Shown here piece by piece: positions 9,076-20,717 of a stretch of 64,000 nucleotides of DNA. Both the position numbers and the translations under genes were made by a program. Where the stretch lies: the NCBI GenBank assembly GCA_019636195.1, contig JAHBYA010000009.1, forward strand, positions 1 to 64,000. Direction: 5' to 3'. How positions within the stretch are numbered: position 1 is the first letter of the stretch; every line of letters begins with the position of its first letter. The notes below the pieces were generated by a model. The model did no database searches. It worked only from the letters and a program-made list of their open reading frames with translations, and was not told where the DNA came from. The DNA is from Planctomycetota bacterium (GTDB lineage Bacteria > Planctomycetota > UBA8742 > UBA2392).

Positions 9076-10415
9076 TCGTGGTTCCCGTTGCGGTTTCTCA
9101 ACTCGTGTTCAATGCGGTCCATCCACGGCCGCAACTCCGCTTCAAAGTACTGCCGCAGCCGCTGGCTGATGCGGTCATCAATGTAGCGCGCGGTGTTTTC
9201 ATCGACGTTTTCGTCCCACGGCCGGTCGGGGTGCTCTTCGGGTGCCGGCTGTGCGTCAACCGGAGGTTCGGTTGGGGCGGGTTGCGGGGCCGCCTCGCTT
9301 GCGCCCGGGGCCGCGGATTCGGGTGCGGACGCCGGGCTGCCGGTGTTGGTTTCCTGTTCAAACTTGGCGTCGTGCATCTGGTCAGGCATGAGTGCGCCAT
9401 TGCCGGATGGCTTCTGTTTCAGCTTCACAGCCACCGGCGGTTTCTCGTCGTCGCTGTAGTCATCGTCGAAGATGCTCTCAATGTCCTTGCCGCTTTCGTT
9501 GAAGCCCGACATCAACTCGCGCGCCAGTTCACGGGCGCCGCCTTTGCTGAATTCTTTGAGGCGCTTTTCCAGGTCTATGGCCAGGCCGCCGGCCAGCGCC
9601 TCCGGGTCGATTTTTTCGCCGCGGGCGGCGGCTTCCAGCGCTTCTTTCTCGGCGCGGCGCAGGGCCAGCTTCTTCCATGCCGCACCCAGCAGCACGCCGC
9701 CTTCGACAAGAAACAGCACGGGCGCGCCTGCCAGCACCATGTCGATCGGGCTGCCGGTGGGCGAAATCACGGCGCCGATCACCACGCTGATCAGGATCGT
9801 GTAGCGGCGCTTCTTGCGAAAGAACTCGGGCGTGAGCAGGCCAAAGCGAATCAACGGCGCCACGACCAGCGGGATTTGGAACACAAATCCAAGCCCGAAG
9901 GTCAGCGTGAACACCAGGCTGAGAAACTGGGCCAGCGAGTAGTGTGTCTCAACGTCAAACTTGTCCACGTTGAAGCCCAGCAGAAACGGCATGCTGATCG
10001 GCAACAGAATGTAGCGCCCGAACGCCGCGCCCGCGGCAAACAGCACAAAGATCGAAGGTATCGCGAACTGAAAGAAGCGCCGCTCATGCCGGTACAACCC
10101 CGGCGCAACAAAGAGGTAGGCCTGCAGCATGACCCAAGGGTAGGCAAACACCAGCGCGGCATAGAGGCTCACGCGCATCGTGACACTGAAGGGCTCAAGC
10201 GTGGCGATCACCGCAAACCGGATCGGCTCCTGCACGACCTCGCCGTCAACTTCACGCTCCAGTACCGCGATCTGCTGGATGTAGTTGACGATGTCGCCGG
10301 CCCACAGCGCGAACACCAGCGAAAACACCACGAAGATACCCAGCAGCGACCACATCAGGCGCTTGCGCAGTTCGTCCAGGTGCGACGAAAATGGTACCGA
10401 TTCCTCATCGGCCAT
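9072..10415 (-). CDS. tatC: Sec-independent protein translocase TatC with long C-terminal tail, 447 aa
   Basis: TatC is the inner-membrane receptor for twin-arginine signal peptides. The N-terminal SHLDELRKRL signature, the conserved glutamate region FxVTMRVSLYAALVFAYPWVMLQ, and six hydrophobic segments up to about residue 250 identify it. Beyond that lies about 190 residues of hydrophilic, Pro/Ala/Glu-rich tail with an acidic patch (DIESIFDDDYSDDE) and a final amphipathic segment; most TatC proteins end near 250-260 residues. A loop insertion (EREVDGEVVQEP) also lengthens the first periplasmic region. No tatA or tatB gene is nearby. Function of the tail is unknown. Confidence 0.93.
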   Translation of the reverse strand: MADEESVPFSSHLDELRKRLMWSLLGIFVVFSLVFALWAGDIVNYIQQIAVLEREVDGEVVQEPIRFAVIATLEPFSVTMRVSLYAALVFAYPWVMLQAYLFVAPGLYRHERRFFQFAIPSIFVLFAAGAAFGRYILLPISMPFLLGFNVDKFDVETHYSLAQFLSLVFTLTFGLGFVFQIPLVVAPLIRFGLLTPEFFRKKRRYTILISVVIGAVISPTGSPIDMVLAGAPVLFLVEGGVLLGAAWKKLALRRAEKEALEAAARGEKIDPEALAGGLAIDLEKRLKEFSKGGARELARELMSGFNESGKDIESIFDDDYSDDEKPPVAVKLKQKPSGNGALMPDQMHDAKFEQETNTGSPASAPESAAPGASEAAPQPAPTEPPVDAQPAPEEHPDRPWDENVDENTARYIDDRISQRLRQYFEAELRPWMDRIEHELRNRNGNHE

Positions 10416-10469
10416 GGCGCGAGGTTAGCCTTTGCGCGCCCGGTATGGAATTGACAGGCTTGATCCATC

Positions 10470-10498
10470 TTGCACCGGGCGGGCTTTCACCTTACACT
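10470..10498 (+). promoter_or_regulatory. Sigma-70-type promoter of the lamin-tail lipoprotein gene
   Basis: TTGCAC (10470-10475) and TACACT (10493-10498) are separated by 17 bases. The transcript would have a leader of about 75-80 bases before the ATG at 10582. Confidence 0.5.
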
Positions 10499-10581
10499 TG
10501 CGGCTCCCCTGAGTGACAACCTCGCGTCCGTGCATTTGGGGGCCGGGCGAGATCCCCTGCCGCTTGATCTACGAGGCTACC

Positions 10582-11223
10582 ATGCGCCCGATATTCCTGC
10601 TTGCCTGCGTCGCCGCTGCCGTCCTGTTTGCGGGCTGCGGCGCATACGCCAACACCGTTGAAGGGGACGTCAGCGTCCCGCAATCCAATGGGCCCAACCC
10701 CCAGAATCTGCCGGACCCCAACGCAGTGCCCAAGCCCAATTCGCCTGGCGGCTACCCCGTGGCCATCAGCCCGGTCACCATTGAAGAAGTCGCGCTCGGC
10801 CAGCAATGGATCGAGCTTTACAACGCCTCAGCTTTTGAAGCCGACATCGGCGGCTGGGCGTTGACCGACGGCCAGCACAGCCACACCTTCCCGTTCGGCT
10901 TCCGGCTGGCATCGGGCTCGCGGGTGGTGGTGCACCTTGGCGTGGCCGGTGTGGACACGAACAGTGAACAGTTTGCGCCCAGCTTTGCCGGCGTGAATGT
11001 GACGCAGGGCGCGCTGGCGCTGGTACGCGGCGGCGGTGAGCTGATGCACTTTGTCCAGTGGGGCGCCGACAACCAGCCGTTTGAGGGCGCCGCGGTGCAG
11101 ATCGGGCTGTGGACAGCCGGGGACTTCGTATCCGCGCCGGGCCAGCAGGACAGCATGAATTACGACGGTACCGCCAACGACAGCAGCGCGTGGCACGCGC
11201 TGAACCCGACGCCGGGCAACTAG
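10582..11223 (+). CDS. Lipoprotein with lamin-tail domain, 213 aa
   Basis: The N-terminus is a lipoprotein signal with lipobox LFAGC, placing the protein in the envelope. After a Pro/Asn-rich linker, residues about 60-205 fit an LTD (lamin tail) beta-sandwich: QWIELYNAS near its start, IGGWALTDG, and a later SxNYDGT..SSAWHALNPTPG ending, which is the usual close of bacterial LTD domains. Such domains occur in bacterial surface proteins and are thought to bind other molecules; no catalytic function is implied. The ATG at 10582 is chosen because it begins the signal peptide; further upstream in-frame sequence is not protein-like. The gene stands alone between a promoter and a terminator. Confidence 0.82.
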   Translation: MRPIFLLACVAAAVLFAGCGAYANTVEGDVSVPQSNGPNPQNLPDPNAVPKPNSPGGYPVAISPVTIEEVALGQQWIELYNASAFEADIGGWALTDGQHSHTFPFGFRLASGSRVVVHLGVAGVDTNSEQFAPSFAGVNVTQGALALVRGGGELMHFVQWGADNQPFEGAAVQIGLWTAGDFVSAPGQQDSMNYDGTANDSSAWHALNPTPGN

Positions 11224-11236
11224 ACGTGTCGCAATT

Positions 11237-11270
11237 CACCGGCCCGGAGATCCCGGGCCGGTGTTTTATT
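11237..11270 (+). terminator. Intrinsic terminator after lamin-tail lipoprotein gene
   Basis: A perfect 11 bp GC-rich stem (11237-11247 with 11253-11263) with a 5-base loop is followed by TTTTATT. Confidence 0.88.
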
Positions 11271-11288
11271 TTGCGCGGGCGCCTTTGC

Positions 11289-11316
11289 TTGTGGGCAGGC
11301 CCCTGCCTGTTATAAA
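11289..11316 (+). promoter_or_regulatory. Candidate promoter of the cytochrome c maturation operon
   Basis: TTGTGG (11289-11294) and TATAAA (11311-11316) are separated by 16 bases, about 40 bases before the ccmE start. The -35 is imperfect. Confidence 0.4.
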
Positions 11317-11355
11317 CGAATAGTTGCGGGGGCTGGCTTGTTGCAGGGCTGAACC

Positions 11356-11781
11356 ATGAGCATCAAGGTCATCATCGTGATCCTGCTGTTTGCGCTGGCC
11401 GTCGGCGGCGCGGTCGGGCTTGCCCTGTACGAGGGCGGGGTCGAGTACCGCACCGTCGGTCAGCTTGTGGACGGCAGCGAGGATCGCCGCGTGAAGGTCA
11501 AGGCCCAGGTGCTGAGCATCAGCAGCGAGTTCAAACCCACTGTGTTCACCGCGGCCGACATCCCTGACAACAACGCGCCGTTGCCGCCGGGTGCACCCAC
11601 GATGACCGTGATTTACGAGGGCGACGACGTGCCCCAGAACATGAAACGCGCGGCGCATGTAACCCTGGAGGGCCGCTGGGACGACAAGCGCGGCGCTTTT
11701 GTCGCCACCATGATTCAGACCCAGTGCCCCTCGCGCTACGAAGGCCAGGAGCTGACGCCGCCTGATCCCGCCCAGCCCTGA
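11356..11781 (+). CDS. ccmE: Cytochrome c maturation heme chaperone CcmE, CxxxY type, 141 aa
   Basis: CcmE carries heme covalently in the periplasm and hands it to CcmF/CcmH. The protein has one N-terminal membrane anchor and an OB-fold domain (VKVKAQVLSIS..., MTVIYEGDDVP, HVTLEGRW). Classical CcmE attaches heme through a histidine in an HxxxY motif; here the corresponding C-terminal site reads CPSRY (about residues 123-127), the CxxxY variant known from some deltaproteobacteria and archaea. It opens an operon with ccmF eleven bases downstream. Confidence 0.87.
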   Translation: MSIKVIIVILLFALAVGGAVGLALYEGGVEYRTVGQLVDGSEDRRVKVKAQVLSISSEFKPTVFTAADIPDNNAPLPPGAPTMTVIYEGDDVPQNMKRAAHVTLEGRWDDKRGAFVATMIQTQCPSRYEGQELTPPDPAQP

Positions 11782-11792
11782 CCCGGGACACC

Positions 11793-14875
<3,083 letters not shown>

Positions 14876-14879
<4 letters not shown>

Positions 14880-15322
14880 AGTTGCTGCTTCTGCTGGTGT
14901 TGTTTGCCGCCCCGCTTTCGGCGCGCTCGGCCGTTGAGGTTGATCGCCTGTACCACGATGTCGGCAGCCAGCTTTTCTGCGTGTGCGGCGGGTGCCGTGA
15001 GGGTCTGCTGGTGTGCAGCATGAACGTGTGCCAGGCCAAAGAACTTGAACGCGACTACCTGCGCGAGCTGTGCCAGGACCCGGCGCTGGACGCCGGCGCG
15101 ATCAAGGCAAAGATGGCCGAGCGCTTCGGCGAGAAAGTGCTGCAGGTGCCGCCGGACAGCAGCCTGTACCCGGTGCTGATCGTGGCGGTGCTGCTGCTGG
15201 CCGGCGCATTCGGGATCGGCTTCTGGGCTGTGACGCGCCGCCGGCCGGCGCCCACCGAGCAGCAACCCGACCCTGACGTCGCCGATTCGCGCATCGAGAA
15301 TGAACTCAAGGAGCTTGAATGA
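14876..15322 (+). CDS. ccmH: Cytochrome c maturation protein CcmH (N-terminal CycL-type), 148 aa
   Basis: CcmH is the membrane-anchored thiol oxidoreductase that presents reduced apocytochrome to the heme lyase. A signal peptide is followed by FCVCGGC, corresponding to the CxxC redox site of the family, then additional cysteines (LVCSMNVCQ), a helical segment ending in ERFGEKVLQVPP, and one membrane segment (about 101-121) with a charged cytoplasmic tail. The extra cysteine pair is a departure from the standard LRCxxCQ pattern but similar variants occur outside proteobacteria. The start overlaps ccmF (ATGA) and the stop overlaps the next gene (ATGA), giving a tightly coupled operon. Confidence 0.85.
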
Positions 15323-15696
15323 ACCGGCGCTGGAGCATGGTGATCCTTGCCTCATGCGCGTGCGCCGCGCTCAGCGCGCTGGCCGGCCTGTGGCTGCCGC
15401 CGCTGGTGATGTTGCTGGCGCTCGTGACACTGTCGCCGCTGGCCCGGCCCAAGCGCCTGTGGTTTGTCGGCGACGTGGAAAGTGAACACCGCATTGTCGC
15501 GCGGCGCAGGCAGGAAGCCCTGCGCGCACTCAAAGACCTGGACGAAGACCGCATGGCAGGCAAGCTCACGCGCGACGAAGTGGACCGACTGCGCCCCGGC
15601 ATGCTGCAAGCCGCCAAGGAACTGACCGCGCAACTGGATGTGCTGACCGAAAAGCAGGCCGCCGCGCGCCGCAAGATTGAAAGCGAACTTCGCTGA
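15319..15696 (+). CDS. Small membrane protein in ccm operon, CcmI-N-terminus-like, 125 aa
   Basis: Two N-terminal hydrophobic segments (about residues 7-24 and 26-42) precede a cytoplasmic helix reading RRRQEALRALKDLDEDRMAGKL. This pattern (Ala-Leu-x-Asp-Leu-x-x-Asp followed by GKLxxxE) resembles the cytoplasmic part of CcmI/CycH-like proteins and short bacterial SHOCT-like tails. The stop TGA shares one base with the ATG of the next gene (TGATG). A role in apocytochrome handling is inferred only from position. Confidence 0.65.
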   Translation: MNRRWSMVILASCACAALSALAGLWLPPLVMLLALVTLSPLARPKRLWFVGDVESEHRIVARRRQEALRALKDLDEDRMAGKLTRDEVDRLRPGMLQAAKELTAQLDVLTEKQAAARRKIESELR

Positions 15697-17252
15697 TGCC
15701 GCATGCGCCGGCCAACCGGGTAGCACAACTGCCGGGCCTGCTTGCCGCGCTGGTGTGCCTCGCGCCGTGCCTGTGCGGGCAGGGCTTCATCGGCGGCAGC
15801 CTCAAAGACATGGCCGGCGGCGAGACCTACCTGCCGGAGCCCGCAAAGGTGCTGGCCATCACCTTGCCCGATGATTCACACCCCTTCAATGAGATCTGCG
15901 CCGCGCAGTGGCAGCAGGCCATGGATGCCCTTGCCGATGGCCGCGAGCCCGACACGCCCTTTGGCGGCTTGCAGTCGGCGGTTGCAGCACAACGCGCAGC
16001 AGTCACCGAAGCAGGCGCAGACGGCAGTTTTCGCCTTGAAGGCCTGCCCTTTGAGCGGCGCCTTGCGCTGGCGGCAAAGGTTGACGGCCTATGGTGGCCA
16101 CTTGAGCGCGAACAATGGCTGACCGAACAACAGCCCGGCGCCGAGGTGCGCATACCCTTTGCTTTCATTGACAACAATGCCGCGCCGTGGCTGCGCGAGC
16201 ACATCCTTGAGCTTTCACTGGTGCTGCGGGAAGATCTCAAGTACGCGGGCATCACGATCCTTGAAACGCTGCGCTTCGAAAACCCCGACCCCAGCCGCGC
16301 AGCACTGGTCAAGCTTTCGCTCGACCTCTCCATGCCGCCGGACATTCTGGCGCGCCACCTGCCTACGCTGTACGGCTCGCAGTTGTTGTTCATGCAGGCC
16401 GGCGGCACGCCCGGCGACACCCAGCCTGAGGGCACGCCGCTGGCCCGCCAGGCATGGAAGTTCGGCGGCGGCGATTTCATGCACGGCGGCGGCGCCGTGT
16501 ACAACAAGGGCCCGCAGTTCAGCGCCGACAACTGGCACCCCTTGAATGTCGATGCGCTGAAGATGACCGGCGCCGGCGACACCCGCTTTGTCGAGAAGCC
16601 CTCGGCCTCTGCGCGTGCGGCAGCCCTTGAGTTCACGCGCGTTGTTCCCCCCGCGCGCGACGGCAAACCGGGCACGCTGGTGCTGCGCGTAAGCCACCGG
16701 GCAGGCGTGCCGATCGCCAACCCCGGCGGCAAGGTCGCATTGAACCGCAGCTTTCCGCTCGAACTCCAGGGTGCGGCGGCACGTCTGGCCCCGGGACTCA
16801 CGCTGCAGGCGCTGGTGACCGACGGCCACCGCAAGCTGTACGGCGACAAGTACGTCAGCACCGCGCCGCTGGCGGCAGGCCAGGCCGTGCAGTTCATCAT
16901 CGGGCTGGACGATGACGCCCAGGCGCAGGTGGCTGCCTTTGACATCCGTACGACCGAGAAACCGTCCCAGCCCAAAGACGGCTCCACCTTTCGCTGGGAC
17001 ATGATGTTCAAGGTGCTGGCGGTGATTTTCGGGCTGGCGTTCATCGGCGCGCTGGTTGCCAGCCTGCGCTGGCCCCGTGAAAAGCAGTTGCAGCGGCTTG
17101 CCGACCTGCCGGCCAGCCGCGCCGAGGTGCTGGCTGAGCTGAAAGCCCTGCAGGAAGACTACGAGGCCCGCAGGCTGCCCGCCGCGGCGTACCTCGAGCA
17201 GAAGCAGCGCCTGCTTAACCGTCTGATCGAATTTGATACCCGGGCCGAGTAA
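15696..17252 (+). CDS. Exported single-span protein of ccm operon, unknown, 518 aa
   Basis: I do not recognise this family. A signal-like N-terminus (to about residue 28) is followed by a large beta-rich extracytoplasmic region of about 400 residues containing a carboxypeptidase-regulatory-like stretch (GSFRLEGLPFERRLALAAKVDG). One membrane segment (about 435-455) and a short cytoplasmic helix with an LPASRAEVLAELKALQEDYEAR pattern close the protein; this tail resembles that of the preceding gene. It is coupled to that gene by TGATG and lies between ccmH and ccmA, so a part in cytochrome c assembly or in heme delivery is plausible but unproven. Confidence 0.65.
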   Translation: MPHAPANRVAQLPGLLAALVCLAPCLCGQGFIGGSLKDMAGGETYLPEPAKVLAITLPDDSHPFNEICAAQWQQAMDALADGREPDTPFGGLQSAVAAQRAAVTEAGADGSFRLEGLPFERRLALAAKVDGLWWPLEREQWLTEQQPGAEVRIPFAFIDNNAAPWLREHILELSLVLREDLKYAGITILETLRFENPDPSRAALVKLSLDLSMPPDILARHLPTLYGSQLLFMQAGGTPGDTQPEGTPLARQAWKFGGGDFMHGGGAVYNKGPQFSADNWHPLNVDALKMTGAGDTRFVEKPSASARAAALEFTRVVPPARDGKPGTLVLRVSHRAGVPIANPGGKVALNRSFPLELQGAAARLAPGLTLQALVTDGHRKLYGDKYVSTAPLAAGQAVQFIIGLDDDAQAQVAAFDIRTTEKPSQPKDGSTFRWDMMFKVLAVIFGLAFIGALVASLRWPREKQLQRLADLPASRAEVLAELKALQEDYEARRLPAAAYLEQKQRLLNRLIEFDTRAE

Positions 17253-17323
17253 GGCACGCAAAGCTCATTGATCATCGCGCCTGCAACATTGATGATCACG
17301 CTCTCTGACCCTGCGGCGCCCCG

Positions 17324-17947
17324 ATGCAACTTGAAGCGAAATCCCTGTCACGCAGCTTCGGCGCCACTCGCGCGCTGCGCGACGTAAGCCTTTCCGCAAG
17401 CCCCGGCGAGATCGTGGCGATCACCGGCGCCAATGGCGCCGGCAAGAGCACGCTGGTCCGCATACTCGCCACGCTGCTGCGGCCCGACACCGGCAGCTTC
17501 ACGCTGGCCGAGTTGGACGGCGTTGCCGAGGCGACGCGGGTGCGTGCGCTCATCGGCTACCTCGGGCACGAAAGCATGCTGGATGGCGCGCTCACCGGCC
17601 GCGAAAACCTGCGCCTGTTTGCCCGGCTGTACGGCGTGAACCCGAGCCGCACCGACGAACTGCTGGCGCGCTTTGAAGTCGCGTTTGCTGACAGCGCCGT
17701 CAGCACCATGTCGCGCGGTCAGGAACAGACGATCGGCCTGTGCCGCGCCTTGCTGCACGACCCGATGCTGCTGCTGCTGGATGAGCCTTCCACCGGGCTT
17801 GATGCCGCAGCACAACAGCGACTTTGGCAGGCAGCCCGAGAACACGCGGGAAAAGGGAGAATCGTGATTTTTACCACCCACGACCACGCCGCCGCCGCCG
17901 AAGTCGCCCAAAGACGGTTAGAGCTGGTCGGGGGTGCTTTGGGGTGA
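17324..17947 (+). CDS. ccmA: Heme/cytochrome c maturation ABC transporter ATPase CcmA-like, 207 aa
   Basis: This is an ABC ATPase with Walker A GANGAGKST (about residues 36-44), signature MSRGQEQTIGL, Walker B LLLLDEPSTGLD and switch histidine TTHDH. Length (207) and compact form match CcmA, which with CcmB and CcmC releases holo-CcmE from the CcmC complex. Position at the end of a ccm operon supports this. No ccmB or ccmC gene follows; pseudopilin genes start after a gap of about 180 bases. Another small single-domain exporter ATPase cannot be fully excluded. Confidence 0.82.
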   Translation: MQLEAKSLSRSFGATRALRDVSLSASPGEIVAITGANGAGKSTLVRILATLLRPDTGSFTLAELDGVAEATRVRALIGYLGHESMLDGALTGRENLRLFARLYGVNPSRTDELLARFEVAFADSAVSTMSRGQEQTIGLCRALLHDPMLLLLDEPSTGLDAAAQQRLWQAAREHAGKGRIVIFTTHDHAAAAEVAQRRLELVGGALG

Positions 17948-18040
17948 CAGGCAGTTACCCATCCGATACCGCGCTTGCACCAATATGGAAGAAGCGTAGC
18001 ATGGTGCATCCCACGATAATTGACCGAACTTGTGTGTTGA

Positions 18041-18070
18041 TTGGCATTTGCGCCGGTTGCCGGATACTTG
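18041..18070 (+). promoter_or_regulatory. Possible promoter of the pseudopilin operon
   Basis: TTGGCA (18041-18046) and TACTTG (18065-18070) are separated by 18 bases, about 60 bases before the first pseudopilin start. The -10 is weak. Confidence 0.3.
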
Positions 18071-18128
18071 CCCGCTGAACTGGCGTAACTTTTGCATGGG
18101 AAACACTCAGACAGGCGCTGGAGGTGCA

Positions 18129-18668
18129 ATGATTTCTTCCCGCAGATCAGGTTTTACCCTGATCGAGATCCTGATTGTCGTCGGCATCATCGGACTTCTG
18201 GTCACGGTGTTGCTGGCTGTGCTGCTGGCTGTGGCCGGCAAAGGCCCTGAGCACCAGGCCAAGGACTTCGTGAACAACCGGTTGCCGGCGGCCATGACCA
18301 AGTGGCAGCAGGAAAGCATGATGGGCAGCAACGATTACCCCAACAGCCCCAACATGCGCGACGGCGCAGACTATCGCGACGGCAACATCAACCTGTTTGA
18401 CGAGCTGGTGACCAAGCCGCAAAAAGGCGGCAAGCCGGCGTACATTGAAGACGGCGCCTACATCAAGGGCGACCACCAGGGCAAGCCGATCTTCCTGGAC
18501 CCCTGGAACAACCCCTACATCTACCGCAACTACACCCAGAAGCTGAGCAAGTCAGGCAGCGGCGTGCGCACCAGCATCGGCAAGAAGTACTCAGAAGATT
18601 ACGACATCGTTTCCTGCGGTCCCGATGGCATCTACGGCAACGACGATGACATCGCCAGGGGCAAATAA
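18129..18668 (+). CDS. gspG: GspG-like major pseudopilin, 179 aa
   Basis: The protein has a short leader ending RRSG, then FTLIEILIVVGIIGLL, the class III prepilin signal with Glu at +5, processed by prepilin peptidase. The soluble domain contains FLDPWNNPYIY and ends YDIVSCGPDGIYGNDDDIARG, which corresponds to the GspG DPWGNPY segment and its acidic calcium-binding C-terminal loop. It would form the pseudopilus of a type II secretion system. The start is the ATG at 18129, preceded by TGGAGGTG; an in-frame upstream extension has no such site. It is the first of five pseudopilin genes. Confidence 0.88.
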   Translation: MISSRRSGFTLIEILIVVGIIGLLVTVLLAVLLAVAGKGPEHQAKDFVNNRLPAAMTKWQQESMMGSNDYPNSPNMRDGADYRDGNINLFDELVTKPQKGGKPAYIEDGAYIKGDHQGKPIFLDPWNNPYIYRNYTQKLSKSGSGVRTSIGKKYSEDYDIVSCGPDGIYGNDDDIARGK

Positions 18669-18684
18669 AGGATCGGGGGAGATC

Positions 18685-19254
18685 ATGCGAACCAACAAGG
18701 GCTTCACACTTATCGAGTTGCTCATCGTCATTGGCATCATTTCGGTGCTGGTGGTTGTGCTGGCGCTGGCGATTCTGCCGTGGCTGAGCAAGTCCGACGA
18801 AAACAACACCAAGACGCTGCTGACGACGGTCAACAGCACGATCGGCGCCCACAAGGGCGCGTTGACGCTGGAACAGTTCAAGAAGGACGCCGGCCAGCTT
18901 GCAATGAAGATTGACTCGCAGGACGAAATCGCCTACGCGCAGATGCTGCTGTTTTACACGGCGCCGTCGCGCGAAGTGTGGGAACAGTCGGCCAAGTACG
19001 GCGGCACCAACTGGAACCCGCCGGTGCAGCCCGAAACGCTGGGCGAGTTCATCAACAAGGACAACGCCAGCCGCCTGCCGCACCTGGTGGACGCGTGGGG
19101 CAAGCCGGTAGTGTTCAGCTATGACCGGGCGTCGAAGACGGCGTACATCTACTCGTTCGGGCCGGACATGGAAAAGAACACCGACGACGACCTGATGATG
19201 ATTGTCGGCGAGACCGCGGTGAAGACACGGGCCGAGCTGAAGAGGAAGCAGTAG
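18685..19254 (+). CDS. Second GspG-like pseudopilin, 189 aa
   Basis: The leader MRTNKG is followed by FTLIELLIVIGIISVLVVV, with Glu at +5. The C-terminal part reads VDAWGKPVVFSYDR... and YIYSFGPDMEKNTDDDL, again a GspG-like D-x-W-G-x-P segment and acidic loop. It therefore looks like a diverged duplicate of the preceding gene rather than a minor pseudopilin of the GspH/I/J type. The ATG at 18685 follows GGGGGA at suitable spacing. Sixteen bases separate it from the previous stop. Confidence 0.82.
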   Translation: MRTNKGFTLIELLIVIGIISVLVVVLALAILPWLSKSDENNTKTLLTTVNSTIGAHKGALTLEQFKKDAGQLAMKIDSQDEIAYAQMLLFYTAPSREVWEQSAKYGGTNWNPPVQPETLGEFINKDNASRLPHLVDAWGKPVVFSYDRASKTAYIYSFGPDMEKNTDDDLMMIVGETAVKTRAELKRKQ

Positions 19255-19262
19255 GAGCGCAA

Positions 19263-19940
19263 ATGCAAAGGCCAACCGTAGCGGGTCGCGGCTTCACGCT
19301 GATGGAGCTGCTGGTGGTGGTGGCGCTGATCGCGCTGCTGGTGACCGTGATGGTGCCGGTGATGCTGTCGTTCATGAAGGGCCGCGGCCTGGGCATGATC
19401 GGCAACAACTTCGCGGGCTTTGTCGCGTTTGCCCGCACCGAGGCCATGAACACGCGCCAGACCCATGTGATTGTCACCTACTTCGAAGAAGAGAGCCTGA
19501 ACCTCGGCGGCGAGTTTGACCGCAAGGCGGGCCCCGGCGTCGTGCTGTGGCGCCTGAACCCCAACCCCACGCCGGGCAGCGACGACCTGCGCATCAACTA
19601 TGTCAAGCAGCTCGACTTTGAAGGCGGCATCGGCGGCTCGGTTGACTTCGCCAAGTCATGGAAGTCGCGCGCCCCGCTGGGCCCCAGCCTGTCGATCAGC
19701 GACGAGGCCAACCAGAAGTTTGTGGGCAAGTACAAGCTGGTGCTGCTGCCCGACGGCCGTGTGGAAGTACCTGAGGACAAGCCCGGCTATGTGCTGGACA
19801 CCGGCCAGACCAAGGGCATCCGCACCGACATGGTGCTGACCGACGGCACCTACATCGTGTTTGTGGACATCAACCCGGCGACGGGCGCCATGAAGCGCTC
19901 GCCGCGCGTGGACTATGAAGATACCGATGAAGAACCCTAG
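19263..19940 (+). CDS. gspH: GspH/FimT-like minor pseudopilin, 225 aa
   Basis: The leader ends AGRG, followed by FTLMELLVVVALIALLVTVMVP with Glu at +5. The following segment (ARTEAMNTRQTHVIVTYFEE) matches the region after the N-terminal helix in GspH/FimT proteins, where residues are prone to the pattern A-R-x-E-A-x-x-R. The remaining domain is beta-rich. It is third of five pseudopilin genes, in the order G, G-like, H, I, J typical of type II secretion operons. Confidence 0.8.
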   Translation: MQRPTVAGRGFTLMELLVVVALIALLVTVMVPVMLSFMKGRGLGMIGNNFAGFVAFARTEAMNTRQTHVIVTYFEEESLNLGGEFDRKAGPGVVLWRLNPNPTPGSDDLRINYVKQLDFEGGIGGSVDFAKSWKSRAPLGPSLSISDEANQKFVGKYKLVLLPDGRVEVPEDKPGYVLDTGQTKGIRTDMVLTDGTYIVFVDINPATGAMKRSPRVDYEDTDEEP

Positions 19941-19953
19941 ACGGGGGTACGCA

Positions 19954-20706
19954 ATGCGCGGCAAACGCGGCTTTACATTGACCGAAATCCTGGTGGCGCT
20001 GGCGATTTTCGCCCTTGGCGGCACCGCGATCATGGCGCTTTTCATTACCAACATCCGGCTCAGCCGCCAGGCCATGGATTACACGCGCGCCGCCGAGATT
20101 ACGCGCAACGCGCGGTCGCTGATGACGCAGGCGGTCAGCCGCCCGATCGTGGTCGGCGACAACGACCGGATTTACCAGTTCAGCTATCCCGGCACGTCGC
20201 TGACGCTGGACCCCAAGCAGTACCGCGAACAGTTTGAGCAGTCGGCGACAACTTCGGGCGTGCCTGATGAAGTCGGCGGCAGTGCGGTGGCCAACAGCAT
20301 CTTCTTCCGGTTGCCGACTGAGCCCTTCAACGCCAACGCGCTTACCAGCGCCGGCGAGCGCATGGTCGTCAAGCTGCCCAGTAACGGCCTGCAGGGCAAC
20401 GGCAGCCCGCGCAGTTGGGAGAGCGGCGACCCGCTGGTTTTCCGCTTCAAGCCCGACATGCTGCGCCGCAGCGGCGCGCTGGACGGCCTGGACGCCGACG
20501 ACCGCATGGCCTACCAGTTTGACCTGCAGGTCCGCCGCAGCGTGCTGCGTGCGGGCTTGCCCAAACAGGACGGCACCGGCGGCATGCAGCCGCTGGAAGA
20601 TCTGTTTGTCGTGCACATCCGGGTTTACAAGGGCTTTGAGTTCAACCCGGACGTGCAGAACGACCCCTATTTTGAGTGGGACTTTTACGTCAGCGCCACG
20701 CGCTAG
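19954..20706 (+). CDS. gspI: GspI-like minor pseudopilin, 250 aa
   Basis: The leader MRGKRG precedes FTLTEILVALAIFALGGTAIM, with Glu at +5 and the V-A-L-A-I-F-A-L stretch usual for GspI. It is longer than typical GspI (about 125 residues), so the extra soluble domain is specific to this lineage. The ATG at 19954 is preferred because GGGGG lies ten bases upstream and it starts after the previous stop; an earlier in-frame ATG at 19915 would overlap the previous gene. Confidence 0.72.
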   Translation: MRGKRGFTLTEILVALAIFALGGTAIMALFITNIRLSRQAMDYTRAAEITRNARSLMTQAVSRPIVVGDNDRIYQFSYPGTSLTLDPKQYREQFEQSATTSGVPDEVGGSAVANSIFFRLPTEPFNANALTSAGERMVVKLPSNGLQGNGSPRSWESGDPLVFRFKPDMLRRSGALDGLDADDRMAYQFDLQVRRSVLRAGLPKQDGTGGMQPLEDLFVVHIRVYKGFEFNPDVQNDPYFEWDFYVSATR

Positions 20707-20717
20707 CGGAGTGAGCC

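Noticed and set aside
9078..10454. Plus-strand open frame opposite tatC
   Set aside because: TatC is unmistakable on the minus strand; the plus translation has no family pattern.
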